In this document: positions 23,286 to 36,545 of the stretch, one piece after another
Numbering within the stretch: the stretch's first letter is position 1
Layout: every line of letters begins with the position of its first letter
Assembly: GCA_035610365.1 (NCBI GenBank)
Contig: CM069432.1
Location: 75,520,520 to 75,584,519, forward strand
Source: Aquatica leii
Lineage: Eukaryota > Arthropoda > Insecta > Coleoptera > Lampyridae
Reading direction: 5' to 3'
Length of the DNA stretch: 64,000 nucleotides
The notes under the pieces: model-generated
What the model saw: the letters and a program-made list of their open reading frames with translations, nothing else
The model's database searches: none
What the model was told of the DNA's origin: nothing
Made by a program: the position numbers and the translations under genes

Positions 23286-24160
23286 TTAAAGGGGTTATAC
23301 GCAGTTAGAATTTTCAAAAAATCAATTTTTTTCATATTTTGCATTTTGTATGTACATATATTTAAGTATATTCTCTGAAAACTTGAAGCCAATCGGATAA
23401 ATATTTTCGGAGATATACCTGAATTTGTACGACCGCGTCAGAATGTTAGAAAGCAGGCAGAGTAATAACCGGAGTAGCATCTGCGCTCACTGCACGCGCT
23501 ATCTGAGGTTCATTTTTCTATTGTGTTTTTTTCATAGAAAGCGAGTCACATTCAGTTATTTTAATCTAAAATAAAAGTATTACGTCAGTCTAAAGAGTTC
23601 TGCCACGTTGTAAAGTCGCGCGTTCAGTTCAAACTACTTCTGAAACTTTAGACGCGTTTTTCTCAAAACGGTATTTTCAAAGTCGGTGATCTCGATATCT
23701 CAGAAATGGCTCAACCGATCGGTCTTAAATTTTTACACAATCTTCTTACATATATTCCTCAGGTATTGAACGAATGAATAAGATTTAAAAAAATTATTAC
23801 TGTTTTTTTTAACAATTTAGAGCGAAAATTTCAGTCAAAAACGAAAATTTTTTTCAAATATTCCTTCGTTCAATACCTGCATTAATATATCCTTAAAAAA
23901 ATCCACCATAATTAATGATTTCAGATAATCCAAACCGCCGAAATGGAGATAACCGCCAAACGCCTTTTTTTAGAGGTCGTTCGGGACATCATCTGCAAGA
24001 GCGGTGCACATTTTTTACATGATCGACGAGCTTTTGTATTCTTCAAAGTAGGCTCTATTTAAATTATCATCACTAGTAATTGATAAATTAAAACTGTTTC
24101 TATAAAAAATTCATAAAATGACATCTTTTTTGAGCCTCGCAAGTGCGTATAACCCCTTAA
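23286..24160. mobile_element. TTAA-flanked non-autonomous DNA transposon (Kolobok-like ends)
   Basis: TTAA at 23286-23289 and 24157-24160 flank inverted ends GGGGTTATACGCA (left) and TGCGTATAACCCC (right); the left end has one extra A. The ~870-bp interior is of higher complexity than the flanks but has no transposase frame. A TTAA duplication occurs in piggyBac and Kolobok superfamilies; piggyBac ends normally start CC, so a Kolobok-type element is the better guess. Confidence 0.75.
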
Positions 24161-26040
24161 ACTGTTTTTTATATAAGACACTATATAAGATTATATTTTT
24201 AAACCGCATTTAGTTATTATTATAACAGTTTCAAAAAACTTCAAAAACTTTAATATTTTGTAATCTTTTGTTGCCTTTACTGATTGTTATTTATACTGTG
24301 ATTGAGATTGCAAATAGTATATTTCATAATGCTAATTATTTGTCACGCAATTTGCATTTTGTATCTGAATTAGTTCTTAGTTCTTTAGCATGAACATGCT
24401 TAAAAAAGTATTTTTAAAAGCAGATTCACGTTTTAACCAGTTTAAATTTACTATACCATGCAGAAACATTTAAATTTTACAGATAGGTTTTGATTCTGTA
24501 TCAGCATTCAAGAATCTTGTAAAAAAAAACAATTTTGACAATTTTTATTGTAACATAAAATTCACAGGTCTTCAATTACGTTTCATATAAAATGTAACTG
24601 TGAAACAATTGAATGTTTCACCAAAAAAATTAACAATTTATCACAGTTAAATATACGCTTAAAAAATAATATTATTATAGAAAAAAAATTATGAAACTAA
24701 ACACCAAACAAAAATGCTCTAGAAATTCTATTGGTCTTTGAGCAACTTGAAACAGATTAATTATGAACAATAATCAAACAAATCAATATTTACAACTTAT
24801 AATTTACAGAAAAAGTTACACAACACATTTCAGCAAAATGTCGTGTCGACGAAATAGCGGTTTGGCGTGAAGCCTTTTTGACTCGAATTTTACTTTAATA
24901 CATCGCCGTATCTACATGCAGCTACACGTAATGCCACATACGTACGTAATTTGTATTTTATTATTTACAAAAAAAGGGAAAAAGCGACATGATGTCAAGC
25001 TTATGATGAAGTGATCACCTACTTGATATACACGTTACTGATTTATTTATTACATCATAAAATTAACTAGATTTGAGCCACGCGTTCTAAATAATGTCAA
25101 TTTAGTCAAAAACGTAAAACGAATCAAATTCTATTAGCAATGTAAAAAACAATTTTAGGTTAATTACTACATTGTGTATATGCTTTTTATGAATTAATAA
25201 GAAATATCGAAAACACCTAAGTTAATATTTTATATGCATATACATCTAAATATGACATATGCATTGTAGGTAGATTTCAAATTCAATTTATGATTTTATA
25301 CATGTGTTATTAGATGTTTGTTGGTATGATTTATGTTTTTTTACTTAATATGTACCTATCTGTATTTTTAACCCATCAATAATAATGTACGAATCTTGCA
25401 TTAAAATAAAAAAAAGTTCTAATGATTATAGTTTCTATATTCAATATAAGCGTTATTTTCATTACATGCAGTTAATAACATGCATACACCTACAAAAACA
25501 ATAACAAATCTATAAATATAAAAGATATTAATCGATCTAAATCTCAGTGACCATATATTTCTTTTTTTTTGCAGCAAAGATTTATTAGCGTATTTGCAGC
25601 TAGAATTAAGTAAATTTATGGTTTAAAGACGACAGAAATAAACTGTAGGCGCGCAATTGATATATATTGAAATAATTATAATTTATTAAATTATTACGTA
25701 ATCACAATGTAAAAATTCTAATATAGTACTGTTAAAATGAACAGTTGTTTTACACAGTATAAAAAAATTACACAAATCCACACAATTTTTGGGTCGGGCT
25801 TCTGAATGTAAAATTTTGGTTTCATTCTTGTTACTAATAAAACCTAGAGCAGTTTTTCAAATTATTAAGAAAAATGATGGCTTTTTAATAATTTTATTAT
25901 AAATTACAATTAAAAATTTGTTTATTGAATATCAAAGTCAAAGAATAATGATAAGTAATGGCACACAAATGTACAATAATAAAAAGCAAGTTTAAAATTG
26001 AATATTTTGAGTGATTTTCTTATGTTTGTATGAACTTTCT
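24161..26040. other. intronic or intergenic, no gene seen
   Basis: AT-rich. A polypyrimidine stretch ending TTTTGCAG near 25562-25574 could be a splice acceptor, but no coding frame follows it. Confidence 0.4.
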
Positions 26041-26049
26041 CGTATTAAA

Positions 26050-26160
26050 CCTCAAATGTAACTTCCTATCATATTGTCGTTGTACTGCCCTTGATAACGT
26101 CGTTCAAAGTCCACCACATGCTCTCCTTGCTCCTTTAAATAGCCACCCATATTATCTTTA
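26050..26160 (-). pseudogene. fragment of a repetitive arthropod ORF, unassigned family
   Basis: The minus strand reads HVYLNQFKDNMGGYLKEQG, EHVVDFERRYQGQYNDNMI in one frame. I recognise this MGGYLKEQG-ERRYQGQYN ending as typical of multi-copy ORFs in arthropod genomes, so it is likely from a mobile element whose class I cannot name. Flanking homology fades quickly. Confidence 0.5.
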
Positions 26161-26330
26161 AATTGGTTCAGATAAACATGTAGATTGTAGAATATGAAAT
26201 TTATAGCCCAGAATTCAAAAGTTTTCAAGCATAGTTTTAATCAGTTGTCAGCTCTGTTGTTTTCGCCTTAATTTTAGATAATTTGGAAAAAAATCCTTTT
26301 ATCTATTCAAAAGTTTTAGAATTTTAATAC

Positions 26331-27548
26331 AAAGCTTTCACAAATAGCTTCATTAGGCTTAATTTTATATATAACGGTAGTACCATTTTTCTTAAGCATA
26401 TCGATCTATCAAAAACCGCTAGTAAGAAGATAAGCATTGTATTCTAATGTTTTCGAACAAACCAGTCACGTTATTACAGTAACAAAATCTGTTTTTTTTT
26501 GGTAAAAAACATGAAAAAATTTTATAACGCTCTCTTTGATCAGTTATTTTCACATCATTTTCAATAAAATTTCACTGTATCAATCGTAAACCTAGAATCT
26601 GTGCTATTGAACTTTGCGACAATTGAATTCTAAGTTATTTAGTTCTAAACATGATAGAACAGGAACAGTTTTACTATAAGATATTAAAAAAAAAACGTTA
26701 AAAACCAGTGTAAGAAATATTTTTGGCGTTTTTACCAAATCAACGCTTAACAATACAAAAATAACAGCCTTCCAAGGTCTTTGCACTGCAAACTTTATGT
26801 ATCATTTTATTGGGATGATATTCCTAATAATAAAATAGTATATTGTGTAACGATTAAGAAATGGTAGCCATTGCCAATGAGTTTGAAATTCATTTGAGTT
26901 GGCAATGCACATTCCTTACGAATTATGCGCTATACTATTAAACGTGTTTCTCAGAAACTGCTACAAAATAACATGTGGATGTGTCTTACAAAACAAATAA
27001 GGTAAATTTGTAACTGTTTAAAAATAATTTGTAATTAATAGGTGTTATTCTTAGAAATAGAACTTTACGAATTAAGAAGGTAATATAAAAATCGCAATTA
27101 AAAAATTAGTATTCTTAGTATGATTGTTTTGAACAAGACACTGTTGTTATCTTTTGATAATAAAGATTTACGTTATTTTTTATAACGTAAGTAAAAAGTA
27201 CTTATGATTATTTTTTGTGTGTGAGGTTGTAGTAAATTTATGTGTAAGAATATGATTTTGTGTAAATAAATTGTATTTTAAATTAAAATAGTTCTTATGT
27301 GGATGAAAATAAAAATATAAATAATTGCATTGCAATGTTAATAAATAATAAATTCTTTAAGTTAATTTGAACATGTTTTTGCATATTGTGTAATTTTGTT
27401 ATTTGACTGATTCAATTCCTTAACATTTTGAACTTGGAAATTTCAGTAATTATTGTAAAGTTTCTTTGTATACATAAACTTTTATAACACTACACAAGCA
27501 ACAGTGTAAAATCTTAAGCTTTCGCGTGTAATACACTTTTTTCTTCAG
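26331..27548. other. intronic or intergenic, no gene seen
   Basis: AT-rich, no supported gene. The 60-codon frame at 26604-26786 (minus) looks like chance. Confidence 0.4.
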
Positions 27549-27814
27549 TGATATTTACCACTCTAAAGATGCAAGCTGCAATGTCTTGCGAAACGTCAGT
27601 TTATTTGGATTCACGAACGACAATACGGCAAAGGCCAAAACCTACTTTTTGTTTTGGCTTTCAAGGAGAGACTAGGACCAAGCCTAAGTCTGGATGTTTA
27701 ACTACGACGCGGTCTAAGCCGAAAGTTGCTTATAATCATAAGCAACAGTGTGATAAATTGCTCTTAACGTTTATTTTTCATAAAAAGAAAACTAGTAGTA
27801 AACTTGCAAATTAG
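27549..27814 (+). CDS. candidate host coding exon, unassigned
   Basis: A pyrimidine-rich tract ending TTTTTTCTTCAG (AG at 27547-27548) looks like a splice acceptor. The next ATG, at 27569, opens an 81-codon frame ending at 27812-27814, with mixed amino-acid composition and far less A/T-biased codons than the surroundings: MQAAMSCETSVYLDSRTT near the start, then RQRPKPTFCFGFQGETR. I do not recognise a domain. It could be the start of a host protein spliced on from the exon at 21190, with the real 3' end at an undetected donor before the stop, or simply an old exon-like relic. Confidence 0.35.
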
Positions 27815-29147
27815 GTGCTTTGATTTATTCTAATTACCTTATAAACTTGTTTTTTTTAAATTATATTTAAGTTTAACTACAAGAAAGTTACTACTAAACA
27901 CCAACGTTTGCGAACCTAAAATATTGACTTTAAAAACCATTTTTTTTACTTTATACGTACCGTCAAAACTAATGCAATAGTATCTGCACGATATTAAATG
28001 ATTTTGTTTTCAGACTTTATAACTATAATGTACGGAATATTTAAAAAAAATTCTTAAATTATGCTTTGAAAATTCATTATCTTGTACGGTAATTGGTTTG
28101 AGCTGTATCCAAATGACTTTGGCTTGTACGGAAATGAAAATCGTCAAACAAAATACAAAACGTTACCTAACCGCTAATAAACATACAATGTGCCGTATTA
28201 TCTGATAATTGTAAAAAAACATGTTTTTGTGCTGCTAACATCACAAACATCAATATTAGTTTGTTAGTGTAATTACGTAATGTCGAAAAAAAATCTCTAT
28301 AGCGGCAAAATGAAAAATCCATATCTACGTAAAACTATATGCATTGAAATTTAATTATTATTTAAGTAGAAGTGTGTGTCTGGTGGAAAATACATTTGAA
28401 AGTCTTTAAAATACTTTTAACATTAAAAAAAAATATTATAAATTTAAATACTAGAGAATTCAATATTTTGGAGTTGGTTGTATTTGTTCTAAAATTGACA
28501 AATTTGACAGATTTTGCTAGTAATAAATGTACTACTACCACATCAAATGTGCCATGTTTACAGTTTTATTCTTTTTAAGTTTAGATTTAATTTAGAAAAA
28601 AAATTTGTATGTAAGTCTGGTCGAAAATCTTGTAGCATAACTCACTCTCATGCAACGCTCGGACTACTATCTCGCGCTGTATTAACGTTCGTTATGCTAT
28701 GGTCCACTTTTCACGCTAGTGACATAAATTTTTTGTTTTTGCAAACCGTTTTTGACAGTCTTAACGCACTTGTCAACATAAACGTAAAACCATTTTTGAA
28801 AGATTTTGAGACTTTGGTGGTCTTGTAGTCTTTGTTTGAGCAATAAAATGTTGTATTTAACTCGTTCCTATCGTGAAAAAAAAATTACACACCAACTCGT
28901 TAAATAAATAATTATTTTTACATAAAATCCTAACTTTATATGAGGTGAAAATTATAACCAATAAACAAAGATAAACAACTAAACACACAATATTTTTGAA
29001 ACGTGCATATCAATACTGTTAAACAATACTTTGAAAATTTAAAGTATTTATAACTACTTAACTAACTTATTATACTTATTATGTCACGAAAAAAAAGAGC
29101 TTTTACAACAAAACGCAAAAATCTTAAAATTATTTAAATCTGAAAAT
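27815..29147. other. intronic or intergenic, no clear gene
   Basis: Mostly AT-rich. The patch 28610-28830 is more complex and holds a 104-codon frame on the plus strand (28514-28828) without recognisable family; I leave it uncalled. Confidence 0.4.
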
Positions 29148-29848
29148 GAGTAAGATCACGTCAAGTGGACCCTCTATTTTCCACTTGATCATAAAAATTA
29201 AATCCATGTACTTTTTTCATAAGTAGTTGCCATGAAAAATTGATCCCCCAAACGATTTTTAAAAATTTTAATTTAAACAATAATTTTTTTTACAATGAAA
29301 ATTTTAGGTACTTTTAATTAAAAAATAAATTTTACATCAACCGTTAAAGATAAAGTAATGAAATTTTTAGGATTTATCGTCAACTATTTATATTTTAATA
29401 ATATATTAAAAACTAAAAGTTATTTGTTTATTATCATATTGTTAATTAACTTTTAAGTAAACAAATGAAAATTTCAATGATTTCTCGGTAAAAATATGAA
29501 GTTTTTTTTTATTAGTTAAATGCGTTATTTATTTAAGTTTAAAGATTCGGAAGAAAATTTCACTGCTCGCGATTAGTTTAAACAATATAAATTTATCTAT
29601 CACGGCGCGCCGGGCGTCAAGCGCTGTCAGAACACCAGGCGGCCGAGCGTCAGACTACATTGCAGCTTCGGTTAATTATAATTATAAATAACAATTAAGA
29701 ATGTAATCTTTAAACAAATTTTATTATTATTGTTATCAATATTATAACTGAAACGCATGAATTAATTCTCTGTTATTAAACAAAAACATGAAAACCGAAC
29801 TAGTAATTAAATATATTAAAATTTCTGAACTCTCGTTAATCTTTATTT
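29148..29848. repeat. left terminal inverted repeat of the 2.2-kb element
   Basis: Inverted copy of 30652-31336. It includes the GC-rich island at ~29603-29660 (CACGGCGCGCCGGGCGTC and onward). Its inner edge near 29848 is approximate. Confidence 0.85.
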
Positions 29849-29967
29849 TATTTTTTTTAAACTTATATAAATAATGCAATTAAATCATTTTTTATCATTA
29901 CATTAAACAGCAAAAATAAATAAATAATCAATTAAATTTCAAACTTTACGACCACGGGAATGCATTT

Positions 29968-30620
29968 CAGCTGGAAAAAGCGGAACACACAATGTATGTG
30001 TATGCAAAATTCACCAAAATGTAAAATTACAATTACACGGACTGAAGTGTCCAGAAGTTGACTTCGTCATTAAAAAATTTAAATTATTGACGGAAGGATT
30101 TTGTAGTGAATTCAGAGAAAGTCACGACGCAATTTCGGTACATCTCTGTAATACAAAACTGATTGCGTTTTAAAAAAATAAATTTGGCGCCGAAAAGGTT
30201 AAAAAAATTAAATACTTTTTCGATGGAGCAGCTTCGCAATATAAAAATAAATATAACTTTGCCAACTTAATAAATCACACAAATGATTTTGGAGTTAAAG
30301 TAGAGTGGAATTTTTTCGCTAAATCTCATGGCAAAGGAGCGTGTGGCGGCTTAGCAGGAATTGTCAAAAGACAAGCTTATCGTGCTAGCCTTTAACGTGA
30401 CCATAATAATCACATAACGACACCACGTTCTTTTTTCCGATGGGCGGAAAATTTATTTAAAAAAGTTAATTTTGTTTTCTGTGATCAGAAAGATCGCGAT
30501 TTACACGAAGAAAAGTACAAACAACGATTCGAACGGGCAGTGACGATAAAAAATATTCGTCAATTCCATTATTACAAACAGTTGGATGATGTCTCACTGC
30601 AATGTAAGCTTGTGTCGTAA
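29968..30620 (+). pseudogene. transposase-like ORF inside the 2.2-kb element
   Basis: Blocks in slightly shifting frames: SGTHNVCVCKIHQNVKLQL near 29970-30030, then CSEFRESHDAISVHLC near 30105, then KYFFDGAASQYKNKYNFANL near 30215-30265, VEWNFFAKSHGKGACGG near 30305-30350, IVKRQAYRASL ending in a stop near 30394, and TTPRSFFRWAENLFKK after it. The DGAAxQYKN and FFAKSHGKGxCGG blocks are typical of an abundant family of arthropod and cnidarian repeat proteins that I cannot place in a named superfamily with confidence. Acidic residues in those blocks could be catalytic. Stops and shifts show it is inactive. Confidence 0.55.
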
Positions 30621-30651
30621 GATGAAATAGTTTTTACAAATAGTTTAAAAA

Positions 30652-31336
30652 TAATATAAAGATAACGAGAGTTCACAAATTTTATTATATTTAATTACTA
30701 GTTCGTTTTTCTTGTTTTTGTTTAATAACAGAATTAATTTATGTGTTTCAGTTATGATATTGATAAAATTCGTTTAAAGATTACATTTTTAATTGTTATT
30801 TATAATTATAATTAATCGAAGCTGCAATTTAGCCTGACGCTCGGCCGCCTGGTGTTCTGACAGCGCTTGACGCCCGGCGCGCCGTAATAAATAAATTTAT
30901 ATTGTTTAAACTAATCGCGAGCAGTGAAATTTTCTTCCGGAATCTTAAACTTAAATAAATAACGCATTTAACTAATAAAAAAACTTCATATTTTACCGAG
31001 AAATCATTGAAATTTTCATTTGTTTACTTAAAAGTTAATTAACAATATGATAATAAACAAATAACTTTTAGTTGTTAATATTTTATTAAAATATAAATAG
31101 TTGACGATAAATCTTAAAAATTTCATTACTTTATCTTTAACGGTTGATTTAAAATTTATTTTTTAATTAAAAGTACCTAAAATTTTCATTGTAAAAAAAA
31201 TTATTGTTTAAATTAAAATTTTTAAAAATCGTTTGGGGGATCAATTTTTCATGGCAACTACTTATGAAAAAAGTACATGGACTTAATTTTTATGATCAAG
31301 TGGAAAATAGAGGGTCCACTTGACGTGATCTTACTC
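30652..31336. repeat. right terminal inverted repeat of the 2.2-kb element
   Basis: Inverted copy of the left arm, ending at CTTACTC followed by the direct repeat AAAT. It includes the matching GC-rich island at ~30835-30885. Confidence 0.85.
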
Positions 31337-31340
31337 AAAT

Positions 31341-34300
31341 GTTTTGAACAGACATCTAGGTATTTTAAAAAGATTGTAGATTAAATATTCGTTTTAAAGC
31401 AATGAAAGTCTTTGTTAAAGCATGACAAAGCAATTGCATTTTGCATTTTTCTTAGAATTATTAAATTACGCAACTCGTCATTAGTTTTATTATTGAAAAT
31501 ATACGTAAAATACTAAAATATTTAACCAGCGTAAAGTAAATATAAAGATAAAATTCCGAAGAACAGTTTTCAATCTTTCGAGCAGTTTTATTTCTTAGTA
31601 TCTTCGGTGAGTTAAAATCCTGTAACAAGTAGAAGTCGGCTGTGTGTAACAGTGAGTGCACTCGTAGTTTAGAACATTATTATCTGTGGCAATGCCCATA
31701 TATACTAGTTGGACGGTAGAGCTGTATATCGCCACTGGAGACTCCAATAAACCAAATGCTGTCCGAGCCCTTGTCCAGTCGCTTACATTGCGCGTTCACT
31801 ATTATCGGACAGATATGACTGCAAAAATACAACCGATGCAAACACCGGTCTGGCCTCATATGGAAATTAGCTACTATATTCTGTATATCAAAATAAACGA
31901 TTACAGGCCTAAAATAGATAAATAGATTCTTAGCGTTGATGTTATTAATAAACTGCGGTAACTACGATACTTTAGAAATTTTGTGATAAGTCAGTTGTTG
32001 ACTTTTAATTAAAAAGTTCCCTGTACTATAAATTTGTTGTCAGATCGGGAAACACGTGAGTTTTTTACTTATACATTTTTTCACAAAGTTTATATAGCTT
32101 CTTAAAAAGGCGTGTACACAAAAACCAAGTTTCTACATAAATCAATTAATCTTTCGTTAGTAGTGGATCTTTTTGTTATAAAGACGGTCGGATGTCACGT
32201 GTAATGCGAATTATCTATTAACCTGAAGTCACCTTTATCTTTCGTTAATTAACAATTTAAAAAAAAATTAATACAGTTACTATTTTTAGTAATATTAAAA
32301 CTAAATAAATAAATTAATTAATCGTCTAAATACCAGTTATATCCTTGCTTCTGGTTAAAAGGTTTTAATTAAACAACGTAACTGTTTAAATAAATGTATA
32401 ATATTAAAATAATTTATTTAAAATATACCTTTTTGCTTAACTTCTACAGCTATTTTTTTCTTGCTAATTTATACTGTACTATAATATAAATGATAATCAA
32501 TTCATTGACTGTCTTTTTTAGGCATGGTTTCGTTTGTTTACAAATGTTTAACTTATTTTTCTTTATTTGACATCGTTATTTTTTTAAATTTATACAGTAA
32601 CAATATTATTGGTACATTATTCAGACGCACTATTCTTTAGAATACATTTTGAATTTAAGATCATTTTAAATTAACTTAAACAAATTAGTAATATACTTAA
32701 TTTAATTGCATCTTTAGAATGTAAAATTATATTTAAAATACATAATTGTTCTTGTTTTTTTCACAGACTTGTATTAATCGTGTCACCAGTAGCGTATGTA
32801 AGAAAAAAGTCTATACGTATTTTTTCCTTCAGTTTTTACCCTACGTTAATTAAATTTTTTTTTTAATTATTTTATTTGGAATATTGGTTTATTCCTATGT
32901 GATTAATATGCCAGGTTTTTCATAAAATAATAAATAACCTGGAAACGATTCTGAAATATCTGTTAGAACTTTCGGTGTTTCCTTTTTGTGAATTGCTCAA
33001 ATTAAAGATTGAAGTATTACAGTAAGAATTCTACAAAAAATAGTCTTTTTGTGTTAGTATTGAATTGTTTCATACAAATTGTCTCTATGCTTAAGATTCT
33101 TTTTTAATTTTAATTCTTATTGCATAATGTTTTTAAGGAAAATACGGCTTGTTTATTATCAGTACATCATACATAATTTTATTAAATTAATTAAAAAATT
33201 TAGAAAATTAATGGTGTCGTAAAATGTGTAAAAACATACTGATTTTGCATACAATATAATATAATTGAGATTTTGTATTTATAGAAATAATAATACATAT
33301 AAATATTTACTGAAAAACAATAATTTTTGAAAATAATATGTGATATTTTTATTATTTTCCGTTCTTTTTTCTACAGATTAGAAAAGATTAGAGACTACTA
33401 TAATAGTTTTTAAAATTTTTAAAACATTTTAATAACGTTAAATGGAATGTTTTTGGTTGCTATTCTGACTATTGGCTGCCAATCACAAGCATTCATAATA
33501 TGAAACGCTGGTATGATTTTTAATAGAAATTTATAGTTGAGTTGAGGCGAACTGTAGAAAAATGTTAGTACTTGATCTTAACAAAAAAACCATCGTTAGG
33601 TTACGATTCTGCAGTACACAATTGTTTGATTTAACAATTTTTACTATTATATTAGCCATCTTTGCTTATTTATTAAGAAACGATGCTATTTTATTAATAC
33701 CCCGCTTTGCAATCCATGTATTTTACCTACAGTTACATGTTTTATTTCGGGTGCATCTTGAATGGTGTAACGTACATAGCGTTTTTAAAAAGTATTATTA
33801 TTTTTTCTTTTTAATATTTTTGAGACTGTTGTTTGTCATTTCTTTTTAACTGGTATCTATTAGACGTTTGTTGTAGGTCTAAAGTTGAATCTTGTAGCTG
33901 TATTTTATATCATCATTTACCGGCGAATTAAATGTATCATTAATTTTTTTATTAAAAAAATCATTGAATATCGATTGTCTTGTTTATGTCTTTTTGTAAC
34001 ATATTTTTACCATGACAACCTTTTTTGTACAGTTTGTGCATTTTACATATGTATATTTAAATAAATCTCCAAATATCTTGTTTTCAATTTTTTAGGTTTG
34101 TAATGGGACTTATTTCAATAGCATTATAAATGTTTTTAAATTGTTTGCTTAGTTTATTAAAAGATATTTGTTTCTTTTTTGTGTTCAGTTACCACCTTGC
34201 CGTTTCTTCTTTTATAAAGAGCAGTTTTACGAAGGTTTGTGATATATTAAAACTTTTCTTAGACTTTTAATAGTTCGCGGTTTTTGCCGATGTATAGAAA

Positions 34301-35589
34301 TTACGATTTTTATAGTCGTGTCTATTTTGAGAATCATCAATAAAATCTTGTGCCAACGTGCGTTCTTTTAAACAAATACCTTTTTGAAAAAGCGCTGTGG
34401 AAGAAAACGGACATTGATGTATAGTTTACTTTATAATATTGTGTCTATAGTTGTAAAAACAATATAAATATTGAATTCGTCAAATTAATGAATAAATATA
34501 GTCTTACTATTTATAAAATGTTTGTTAAATATTACATTCAAAATATAAAATTTTATTGTAACGTATAAATATTATTAATTGTGATAATAATTCTATTTTG
34601 GCGGTATTATAAACTAATCAGCATAATTTGCCTGTTACGCACCAAAGCTTTACGAAGAATGTCCTATTTTGTGGTATAACCTTTTTTATTACTCTAAATG
34701 CTTGTTAAAAGGATTTCTACTATCATATAAAAGTTTAAAATATCCTATTCCAATAGGTAAGTAATATGTAATTACAGTGTTTTTTTTATAAGTTTAGATC
34801 TTCACTAAACAAAGTCAAGTTAAAAAATATAATAATTATTTATATTGTGCATATTTGTATTAATCAACATGAGAGTATATAATTTAATTAATTCAAATTT
34901 GATAATACATTGATGGAATAATCATGTTATGTGATAAGATTTTGGCATCACAATGACATTCAGCTTTCTTCATTTTGATGCCTCAAAAATGATAGGGACA
35001 GTTTATAGACACAAATTTTGTATGAAAAAAGTGGCCAAAATTATGTCTAATTGATACCCGAAAAATGGTATTAAAAAGATATCTTTTTACGAGAATTTTG
35101 TTATTTGGGTAGTAACTAACACGTATTAAATGTTTTAAAAAATAAAATTTTGGTCATGTACATACATTTAAACATTGAAAACATTGAGATTGAAGACATT
35201 TAAATACACTACTGATTGTCTACGTAAGTATTCATAAGGTTTAAACAGCATTTGAAATTTCAGAAAGCATTTGTGACAAAAACAAACAATCCGTTAGATA
35301 TGTAGATAGTGCTATATATTCAGACTTTGTACGCAACTAAATTATTTTACGTTCATTTCTGTCATTAGCAAAATCGGAGTCTACAAATGATACAAAATCG
35401 ATTACAGGTAAAATGTTTTTAACAAATTTAAGACGAAAATTAACAGTTCTTTAAAGATTGCAAAACACACTAAAATAAGTAATACAAAAATTAAATCTGA
35501 TATTGAACATACCTATAGGTATAAACTAATAAGTTCACGATAAGACAATTTATCGGTATCTGTTTCTGGTTTTAAGCTTTCATTATGTG
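31341..35589. other. long intronic or intergenic stretch, no clear gene
   Basis: AT-rich throughout. The patch 31600-31925 is more complex and holds a 79-codon frame (31686-31925) that resembles nothing known. The hydrophobic 95-codon frame at 33562-33849 looks like a by-product of T-rich sequence. Confidence 0.4.
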
Positions 35590-36545
35590 GATAATTTTTT
35601 ACTGTATCAATTAATCAATAAAAAAATGTTGTTTTGTTAATTTTTTTTAAATTCAACCAATCATCAACGAATTACAGCGATAATTGTTTACATCAATTAA
35701 CCAATAAAAAAAAATTATTTTATTGTGTGGTGTTATGGGGCAAAGCAGTAAGCAGTAAATCAATTCATAATAATGATAGAGAGATTTGTTCATATTTTAA
35801 CAACAAAATTAACTAAATCCTTTTAGAAAGTACACCAGAAAACACAACTCATTTGTATTAATTCATTAAAAAACATGGAAAGTAGTAAAAAATTATCTTA
35901 CCGAATACACCTCGACCATTGATAAATACTCAAAATTTTGTCGTAGAGAATGTTTCAAGCGTGTTTCTTTAAGGAAAGAAGAAACACGCTTTCAACAATC
36001 TCTATGACAAAATTATCTCGGTATTATCAATGCTCTAGGAGCATTATAGCTGATAATTTTTTACTGTATCAATTAACCAATAAAAAAATTTGATTTTATT
36101 GCATTTTTTAAAATTCAACCAATCATCAACGAATTACAGCGATAACACCACGGGTGTGGTGTTATCGGGCAAAGCAGACATGATATATTCAAATGTCAAA
36201 TTAAATGTCAGATAGTAAATCAATTCATAATAATTATACAACGATTTGTTGATATTTGTAACAACAAAATTAACAAAATTCTTTTAGAAAATACACCAAA
36301 AAACACAATTAATTTGTATTAATTGATTAAAAAACATGCAAAGTAGTAAAAAATTATCTTACCGAATACCCCTCGAGCATTGATAAATACTCAAAATTTT
36401 GTCGTAGAGAATGTTTCAAGCGTGTTTCTTTGAGGTAATATCACTCGGCCTTCGGCCTCGTGATATTACCAAGAAACACGCTTTCAACAATCTCTATGAC
36501 AAAATTATCTCGGTATTATCAATGCTCTAGGGGTATTATAGCTGA
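35590..36545. repeat. two tandem fold-back (palindromic) units
   Basis: A ~465-bp unit occurs twice in tandem (35590-36052 and 36053-36545). Each starts ATAATTTTTTACTGTATCAA, shares ATTCAACCAATCATCAACG, and ends in a large imperfect hairpin (35886-36050 and 36357-36545) whose core arms are TTTCAAGCGTGTTTCTT and AAGAAACACGCTTTCAA-like. Unit 2 has an extra inner hairpin GGTAATATCAC...GTGATATTACC around CGGCCTTCGGCC and another perfect hairpin at 36140-36167. No coding content. This looks like a fold-back type mobile element. Confidence 0.75.

Larger units (their letters stand above)
29148..31336 (+). mobile_element. 2.2-kb DNA transposon with ~700-bp terminal inverted repeats
   Basis: The left end begins GAGTAAGATCACGTCAAGTG and the right end closes with its reverse complement. 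A 4-bp direct repeat AAAT lies outside each end (29144-29147 and 31337-31340). The arms (about 29148-29848 and 30652-31336) are inverted copies for nearly 700 bp with few differences. The ~800-bp middle carries a decayed plus-strand ORF. Each arm holds a sharply GC-rich island in otherwise AT-rich DNA. The superfamily is not assigned; the long arms and 4-bp duplication are the observed facts. Confidence 0.85.

Noticed and set aside
31686..31925. 79-codon frame as a host exon
   Set aside because: Composition is fair but there is no recognisable family, no clear acceptor and no partner exon, so it is too weak to call.
33562..33849. Hydrophobic 95-codon frame as a membrane protein
   Set aside because: T-rich DNA gives Phe/Leu/Ile runs by chance. 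No start context, splice sites or resemblance support it.
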